From Sphingobacterium deserti (GTDB lineage: Bacteria; Bacteroidota; Bacteroidia; Sphingobacteriales; Sphingobacteriaceae): a stretch of 36,871 nucleotides of DNA. Under the pieces are notes generated by a model. It was not told the origin of the DNA, made no database searches, and saw only the letters and a list, made by a program, of their open reading frames with translations. Position numbers and translations under genes: made by a program. Shown piece by piece: positions 33,138-36,871 of this stretch. Within the stretch, counting starts at the first letter, position 1. Every line of letters starts with the position of its first letter. The stretch is taken from contig NZ_JJMU01000051.1 of assembly GCF_000757725.1 (NCBI RefSeq), positions 1 through 36,871 of the forward strand, written 5' to 3'.

Positions 33138-33262
33138 AATTCGTCTTTTTATAGTTTATGTATGAAATATCATTCAAATATATGAAAATTTTGTTAAATA
33201 CATTTATGTGTGAAAATTCATTCATTAATAGAAATAATATCACATTATGAATGAATTTTCAT
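33122..33262. promoter_or_regulatory. Four operator-like sites, ATGAA-N6-TTCAT, upstream of hipB
   Basis: Sites at 33122-33137 (ATGAA-ATATCA-TTCAT), 33162-33177 (TTCAA variant), 33210-33225 (GTGAA variant) and 33247-33262 (ATGAA-TGAATT-TTCAT). The first two share a 16-base identical core. Centre spacings are about 40, 48 and 37 bases. They lie before hipB and the last overlaps the end of the upstream remnant. Binding by HipB dimers is inferred from the pattern. Confidence 0.7.
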
Positions 33263-33834
33263 ACACACATAATTAGGCTTGATTTTCCTGTAAGTAAGTA
33301 GATCAATGGTTTTACACGCAATCTGAATGGAGAGGGCTTTGCAAAGTTTGTTAGCAGGATTTTTCACTAACCATGCTTCAAGAAGGTCTGCTTTAACGGT
33401 ATGTCCGGAACACAATTCTCCCATATACAGTTTGCCGTTTATTTGGTCGCAATTTTCCGGGTCTTGCTTGTAGATCGAACACCTAGCCTCCTCAATGATA
33501 TAACTGATACTATGAAAGTACATATTCGGGAATAAAAGTTTCTCGCAGCTGGCAAGGCGATCTAGAAATCCAGTTGCCGGATCGGCATTTTGCAGCGGGT
33601 AGTTCCCGGTTACCAGCCCCTAAAAAGTTTGCGCATAAACCAAGTTTCCCCAAGCTTCAGCCATTTTATCTTTTTTTAGGTTGACCAGCATCTGTAGTTT
33701 ATACTGCACCGCGAAGGGAGCCAACAATACAAAAAATCGGGTTTGCCTCTGCCTCCACCTGCTGACTAACAAATTTTGTTTTTAATTCAATCAGGTCTAC
33801 AATATAGCTCTGGATTACGGTTGTTTTCCTTTTC
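33245..33834 (-). pseudogene. Broken gene of unknown family, in-frame stop and frameshift
   Basis: Reading the minus strand from about 33834, one frame gives TVIQSYIVDLIELKTKFVSQ then VEAEANPIFCIVGSLRG. A shift of one base near 33700 continues as QYKLQMLVNLKKDKMAEAWG, NLVYAQTF, an in-frame TAG at 33622-33620, then GLVTGNYPLQNADPATGFLD, LASCEKLLFP and MYFHSISYIIEEARCS. The conserved-looking DPENCDQINGKLYMGELC and KNPANKLCKAL follow, ending at 33245. The parts join without overlap or gap, so this was one protein of about 190 residues or more. An intact start is missing where the dispersed repeat begins. The family is unknown; the Cys pattern suggests a small metal or disulfide motif. The last part (from 33523) would be expressed only as a fragment. 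Confidence 0.6.
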
Positions 33835-34046
33835 CCCAAAACGCAGAAAAGACACACTCTCTCACGCCTTCGTGATCTTGCTGGGATTTGTTCCGTCGCG
33901 TATCCCCATACTCCATTCCGGAACGAGAGAGTTTATTCCGTCCCACAATCCCCGCACGCAAGGCTGCAATGAGCGTCGCATAGTTCGAGCCCAAGGGTTC
34001 TCATCCCAACGCACAAAAAAAAGCCCAATCTTTCGATTGAGCTTTT
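33834..34046. repeat. Dispersed structured repeat, copy 1
   Basis: Starts CCCCAAAACGCAGAAAA, then a hairpin (GACACAC with GCGCC-type partner, partly wobbled), GTGATCTTGCTGGGAT, a GC-rich variable middle with TTCGAGCCCAAGGGTTCTCA, ATCCCAACGCAC, and the terminator. The same order and orientation occurs at 36711-36871. CTGGGAT and ATCCCA make inverted ends. The middle differs between copies. Pieces resemble tRNA T-arms, but no cloverleaf forms. Confidence 0.6.
34015..34046 (-). terminator. Terminator of pirin/isochorismatase operon inside the repeat
   Basis: On the minus strand AAGCTCAATC, loop GAAA, GATTGGGCTT, then eight T (stem 34044-34035 with 34030-34021). One U-G wobble. It lies 120 bases after the pirin stop. 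The same sequence starts again at the right edge of the window. Confidence 0.8.
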
Positions 34047-34168
34047 ATGGGGGTACGTGCTGCGTTTTGAGCTTGTCCAAAAAGAATTAGGAGGTGCCAA
34101 CTTCAACATGTTTTAGCAGCACATACTTTGTGTCTTAGATAGCTAAACATTCAACAGGTGGAAAAAAC

Positions 34169-34900
34169 TTATAAAGCTAGTTTGTTTCCACTAAACATCC
34201 CTTCATCGCTGTACTGCGCATCTTTTTTTATTTCGAACAGGATCAGATCACTGTCGGATTTTGCTTTGATAAACACATTATCTCCCAGAACTACGCTGTC
34301 GCCTTTTGTAAGTAACTCATTTCCGATCTCAATATTTCCGTTAAAACAATAAAGAAAATAGACACTATCATCCTTGTTATCTGGAACTTCAATGGAGGTG
34401 TCTTCACGTAATCTGACATCGGAAATATTCGTATCAACTCGCAACTTTAATGGTGCATCGGGATGGCTTCCTGCAATAAGTCTCCAAGCGTTTTCACTAT
34501 ACACATTGGCAAATTGATGGAACTGAACCATTGGCGGTAAATCATTTTCAGAAGGTCGCATAAAGATCTGTAGCATTTCTACATCTTCTTCAGCACGTTC
34601 TTCGTGTGAAATGCCGCTGCCGGCATTCATAAGCATCATGTACCCATTGTTAAGGTGCTCTTCCTGTCCCGTGCTGTCTCGATGAACCATCTTACCCGAA
34701 CGCATATAAGAAAGTATCTCATCATCCCGATGAGGATGCATGGGAACTAGCCCCGGGGGCTTGAATGATGCGTGGTCAATTCGCCCAATGGACAAAAAGC
34801 CAGTATCCTTATTGTTCAATTTTGTTCCTGGGTATAGTATACTTATCTGAAAAAGATGATTCCCATGGGTGTGCTTTTCTGAAGCTCTTATGATTTTCAT
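34169..34900 (-). CDS. Pirin-family protein
   Basis: 243 residues, two cupin halves. N-terminal metal ligands are in place: His55 and His57 (MHPHRDDEILSYM), His99 and Glu101 (AGSGISHEE), matching the Fe site of human pirin and E. coli YhhW. The C-terminal half (AWRLIAGSHPDAPLKLRVDTN in parts, EIGNELLTKGDSVVLG) resembles the quercetinase-type C-terminal cupin. Cytoplasmic. It follows the isochorismatase-like gene by 70 bases on the same strand and shares its promoter in all likelihood. Family members are quercetin dioxygenases or redox-linked co-regulators; which applies is not known. Confidence 0.92.
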   Translation of the reverse strand: MKIIRASEKHTHGNHLFQISILYPGTKLNNKDTGFLSIGRIDHASFKPPGLVPMHPHRDDEILSYMRSGKMVHRDSTGQEEHLNNGYMMLMNAGSGISHEERAEEDVEMLQIFMRPSENDLPPMVQFHQFANVYSENAWRLIAGSHPDAPLKLRVDTNISDVRLREDTSIEVPDNKDDSVYFLYCFNGNIEIGNELLTKGDSVVLGDNVFIKAKSDSDLILFEIKKDAQYSDEGMFSGNKLAL

Positions 34901-34970
34901 AACCTGTTTTTTAATTACATCAAAAGATGCGCGTTGTTAAACAATGAAAGGGGAATGTTCCAACCTTATT

Positions 34971-35546
34971 TTATTGATAGTTTAAAATTCCAATCAGTTT
35001 TTGGCCGTTCGGACTTGTCCAGTCGATTGCCAGCTCGGAAATAATCTGATCTACCGTTGTGATCACTGCTCCTGCTTGTCTCATTCTTTTTAATGCCAAG
35101 TTATCACCGTACTGCGTGTAAAATGCCGATGCATCGGCAGACACTTGAACTTCATAGCCTTCATCTAACATTTGTAGAACGGGAAACGTAACACAGATCT
35201 CCGTTGTAATCCCAGCTACAAATAGCTTTTTTCTACCTACAGCTTTTACAGCATTATTGAAACCTTCGTGATGCATCGCGTTTACGATTCCTGGTCTTTT
35301 AACACGTGCTTCATAAGCCCCGGGTAAAATCTCCTTTAACTCGTCAATGAGCGGCCCTTGCGCATGATCTTCCATGCTTGATGTTAGAATCACGGGTAAA
35401 TTGAGCGCTTTCGCAATTTTCGCCAGTTTAATAGTGTTTTGCTTCACTAAATTGATATCATGCGAATGTGTCCAAGCCATTGTTCCTACTTGATGATCAA
35501 TAAGCAGCATGGCTGCGTTTTCTGGGGTGAATGCATTTTTGTGCAT
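34971..35546 (-). CDS. Isochorismatase-family cysteine hydrolase, YcaC-like
   Basis: About 191 residues from the ATG at 35546 (MHKNAFTPENAAMLLIDHQVG). Upstream in-frame starts lie within or beyond the promoter dyad and are not credible. Triad: Asp17 (LIDHQ), Lys83 (ARVKRPG), Cys118 (TTEICVT). Other blocks PVILTSSMED, LFVAGITTE and GYEVQVSADASA are usual for the YcaC/nicotinamidase-like fold. It hydrolyses a C-N or C-O bond of a small, unknown substrate in the cytoplasm. It leads a probable operon with pirin and is divergent from the Crp/Fnr regulator gene. Confidence 0.9.
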   Translation of the reverse strand: MHKNAFTPENAAMLLIDHQVGTMAWTHSHDINLVKQNTIKLAKIAKALNLPVILTSSMEDHAQGPLIDELKEILPGAYEARVKRPGIVNAMHHEGFNNAVKAVGRKKLFVAGITTEICVTFPVLQMLDEGYEVQVSADASAFYTQYGDNLALKRMRQAGAVITTVDQIISELAIDWTSPNGQKLIGILNYQ

Positions 35547-35615
35547 AGTAAATGTTTTTAAATTAATATTATTTTGTTTATTTACATCAGCTTTATGACT
35601 GCTTAATGTATAAAA

Positions 35616-35623
35616 CAAAATTA
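35616..35623 (-). promoter_or_regulatory. -7 box of isochorismatase/pirin operon
   Basis: On the minus strand TAATTTTG fits TAnnTTTG. The start would be near 35609, giving a leader of about 60 bases. There is no TTTG at the expected -33 position, which would suit an activator-dependent promoter. Confidence 0.5.
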
Positions 35624-35646
35624 CGTGTACTGTTTTTATTTGAACG

Positions 35647-35683
35647 TTGACATTTGACACAAAAAAACAGTGATAAATGTCAA
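35647..35683. promoter_or_regulatory. Dyad symmetry, candidate regulator site
   Basis: TTGACATTTGACAC (35647-35660) and GTGATAAATGTCAA (35670-35683) are inverted copies matching at 12 of 14 positions around nine bases. It is centred about 56 bases upstream of the predicted isochorismatase start, a usual place for a Crp/Fnr-type activator. Confidence 0.55.
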
Positions 35684-35800
35684 TTTTAGAAATTAATTTG
35701 CATTTATCGCCTTACTTGTTGATCTCATATTCCATTGTTTGTATTAATACGCGCCATTTACGGAGTGCGAGATCGCCAGGTTTTCAAGGTAAACACTATG

Positions 35801-35842
35801 CCTTCCTTCCTTCCTTCCTTCCTTCCTTCCTTCCTTCCTTCC
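35801..35842. repeat. CCTT tetranucleotide microsatellite, 10.5 units
   Basis: Forty-two bases of uninterrupted CCTT between the divergent isochorismatase and Crp/Fnr genes, 144 bases before the latter's ATG. It is read through by a frame that would encode repeated PSFL, but that frame has no other support. Confidence 0.98.
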
Positions 35843-35942
35843 ATCGGTAACGATAGGCTCCTTAGCTGCTCATCATTGCATGGCGCTTTGAGCAGTCTCT
35901 ATCTACTTGTAGAAATATTCAGCTTCGATAGTGAAAAATTTT

Positions 35943-35950
35943 TAAATTTG
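35943..35950 (+). promoter_or_regulatory. -7 box of Crp/Fnr gene
   Basis: TAAATTTG fits TAnnTTTG; the -33 region is weak. Leader of about 30 bases before the ATG at 35986; the CCTT tract is about 100 bases further upstream. Confidence 0.45.
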
Positions 35951-35985
35951 ATAGATTGTGTGCCTTAACAGCTTTCAAAAAACAG

Positions 35986-36564
35986 ATGTACAAACTACTT
36001 TTTGATTATATCGAACGTTATAGCGATTCAAGTCTTTCATCGGAAGAAAAAGAACAGATTGAGTCGCTGCTCGTACCTAAAAAACTAAGAAAGAAACAAT
36101 ATTTCCTGGAAGAGGGCAATGTTTGTCTGTATACAGGTTTTATAGTAAAGGGAGCTATCCGGCAATTTAGTATAGATAGTCATGGCATTGAATATATTCT
36201 TCAACTGGCTACAGAAAACTGGTGGATCGTTGACCGGCAAAGTTTTATCAACCAAACCCCGTCAAAATATTATATTGAAGCTTGGGAGAACACAGAATTG
36301 TTGGTTTTGCCTAGACATAACCTTGATTCTTTCCTAGCGATTCCGAGCGTGAAAGCGACATTTTGGAAAATGAGTGAAAACAATCATATCGCTTTGCAAA
36401 GCCGGGTTGATGATTCGATAAGCCTCAGTGCGCTGGAACGTTACGAAAGTTTTGTCGACCGTCATCCGGACATGATTCAACGGTTTCCGTTGCACCAGAT
36501 CGCTTCCTATTTGGGAATATCAAGGGAAACATTGAGTAGGATTCGGAAGAAGAGCCTGCGCTAG
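35986..36564 (+). CDS. Crp/Fnr-family transcriptional regulator
   Basis: About 192 residues from the ATG at 35986; an in-frame TTG at 35956 is at the predicted transcript start and is unlikely. The N-terminal cyclic-nucleotide-binding-like barrel (RKKQYFLEEGNVCLYTGFI, VKGAIRQFSID, STYLWQLATENWWI-like region ILQLATENWWIVDRQSFI) lacks the cAMP-contact signature, and there is no Cys cluster for an Fe-S centre. The C-terminal winged helix is short: FPLHQIASYLGISRETLSRIRKK has the HTH recognition helix. This is the usual Bacteroidota Crp-like type with unknown ligand. It is divergent from the isochorismatase-pirin pair and probably controls it. Confidence 0.9.
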   Translation: MYKLLFDYIERYSDSSLSSEEKEQIESLLVPKKLRKKQYFLEEGNVCLYTGFIVKGAIRQFSIDSHGIEYILQLATENWWIVDRQSFINQTPSKYYIEAWENTELLVLPRHNLDSFLAIPSVKATFWKMSENNHIALQSRVDDSISLSALERYESFVDRHPDMIQRFPLHQIASYLGISRETLSRIRKKSLR

Positions 36565-36570
36565 CTTAGG

Positions 36571-36701
36571 CCTTCTGTTCGAATCCCCAAAACGCAGAAA
36601 AGGCACAATTTCTTGTGCCTTCGTGATCCCGCTGGGATTGGCTCAGCCCCGCATGGCCCAAACTTAACCCTGAACCTTCTTCGGATCAAACCCAGGCCAA
36701 C
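36571..36701. repeat. Dispersed repeat, partial copy in tandem
   Basis: Begins CCTTCTGTTCGAATCC, continues CAAAACGCAGAAAAGGCACA, then the hairpin AAGGCACAA/TTGTGCCTT (36600-36608 with 36613-36621), GTGATCCCGCTGGGAT and a GC-rich segment. After 131 bases the same opening recurs at 36702, so two units stand in tandem. It has the left part of copy 1 but not its terminator end. Confidence 0.6.
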
Positions 36702-36871
36702 CCTTCTGTTCGAATCCTCAAAACGCAGAAAAGGCACAATTTCTTGTGCCTTTGTGATCCCGCTGGGATATGTTGCGTCCCACTCAGCCCGCACACAGCG
36801 CCGCAACGAGCTCCGCAGTGTTCGAACCCAAGGGTTCTCATCCCAGCGCACAAAAAAAGCCCAATCTTTCG
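36702..36871. repeat. Dispersed repeat, copy 2, reaching the window edge
   Basis: The same order as at 33834-34046 and the same direction: CAAAACGCAGAAAAGGCACA, hairpin, GTGATCCCGCTGGGAT, variable GC-rich middle, TTCGAACCCAAGGGTTCTCA, ATCCCAGCGCAC, and the start of the terminator (AGCCCAATCTTTCG) where the window ends. A minus-strand open frame across it is not a credible gene. Confidence 0.6.

Noticed and set aside
33776..34090. Plus-strand frame of 104 codons through repeat copy 1
   Set aside because: Crosses the repeat and a strong terminator; opposite to the broken gene; no recognisable domain.
35735..35968. Plus-strand frame containing repeated PSFL
   Set aside because: Only the CCTT tract gives it length; there is no start context, and it ends in the promoter of the Crp/Fnr gene. 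A phase-variable leader peptide cannot be fully excluded.
36561..36851. Open minus-strand frame of 96 codons at the right end
   Set aside because: It lies wholly in the dispersed repeat, crosses the hairpins, and has an Arg-rich composition with no domain; it is a by-product of the repeat.
36571..36871. tRNA gene suspected from GTTCGAATCC and CCCAGCGGGATCAC motifs
   Set aside because: No D-arm, anticodon arm or seven-base acceptor pairing could be built on either strand; only T-arm-like pieces are present.
1..36871. CRISPR array, rRNA, intact insertion sequence, riboswitch
   Set aside because: No regularly spaced repeats, rRNA landmarks, transposase frame or known aptamer core were seen on either strand by eye; weak ones could be missed without a covariance search.

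Overview
The window looks like a Bacteroidota chromosome, most likely from the Sphingobacteriaceae (Sphingobacterium or Pedobacter type). The evidence is a SusC/SusD pair, several TonB-dependent receptors with N-terminal carboxypeptidase-regulatory-like domains, lipoproteins, a family of DUF-type proteins common in this phylum, few Shine-Dalgarno sequences, and promoters of the Bacteroidota form (TTTG, about 19-21 nt, TAnnTTTG). The genus is inference. No rRNA, complete tRNA, CRISPR array or intact insertion sequence was seen.

Layout. 1-4.7 kb: a SymE-like toxin, a J-domain/KTSC protein, an alpha/beta hydrolase overlapping a NAPE-PLD-like metallo-beta-lactamase-fold gene, two hypothetical genes, and a candidate free-standing small RNA with its own promoter and a UUCG terminator. 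4.9-12.1 kb: a MutS-family ATPase, then two large TonB-dependent receptors, the second of siderophore type. 12.1-23.7 kb: a carbohydrate locus. SusC, SusD and a Tat-exported aldo/keto reductase lie on the minus strand. A secreted SMP-30/gluconolactonase, a FucP-type sugar transporter and a lipoprotein (alpha/alpha)6 glycoside hydrolase lie on the plus strand. 24-30.5 kb: small lipoproteins, an SH3-type secreted protein, a DUF1398 protein, a secreted TIM-barrel sugar isomerase/epimerase, a second NAPE-PLD-like hydrolase and a membrane-anchored serine hydrolase. 30.5-34.1 kb: an eroded island with a tyrosine-recombinase remnant, an intact HipBA-type toxin-antitoxin pair with repeated operators, and a gene broken by a stop and a frameshift. 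34.1-36.9 kb: pirin plus isochorismatase-like hydrolase, divergent from a Crp/Fnr regulator, bracketed by direct copies of a dispersed repeat.

How the genes may work together. The sugar genes fit import and extracytoplasmic processing of an unknown glycan or sugar. SusCD would import it, the glycosidase would trim it, the aldo/keto reductase could oxidise a sugar to a lactone, the SMP-30 protein could open the lactone, and the MFS protein would bring products across the inner membrane. This pathway is inferred, not shown. Pirin and isochorismatase-like hydrolase form a probable two-gene operon whose promoter carries a dyad suited to the divergent Crp/Fnr regulator.

The most unusual signals are non-coding. 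Two copies of a minus-strand small RNA (near 6.5 and 26.6 kb) share an identical C-rich terminator loop and a conserved tail while the terminator stem varies in a compensatory way. Others are a 42-base CCTT tract between the isochorismatase and Crp/Fnr genes, four ATGAA-N6-TTCAT-like sites at hipB, and the structured repeat around the pirin module.
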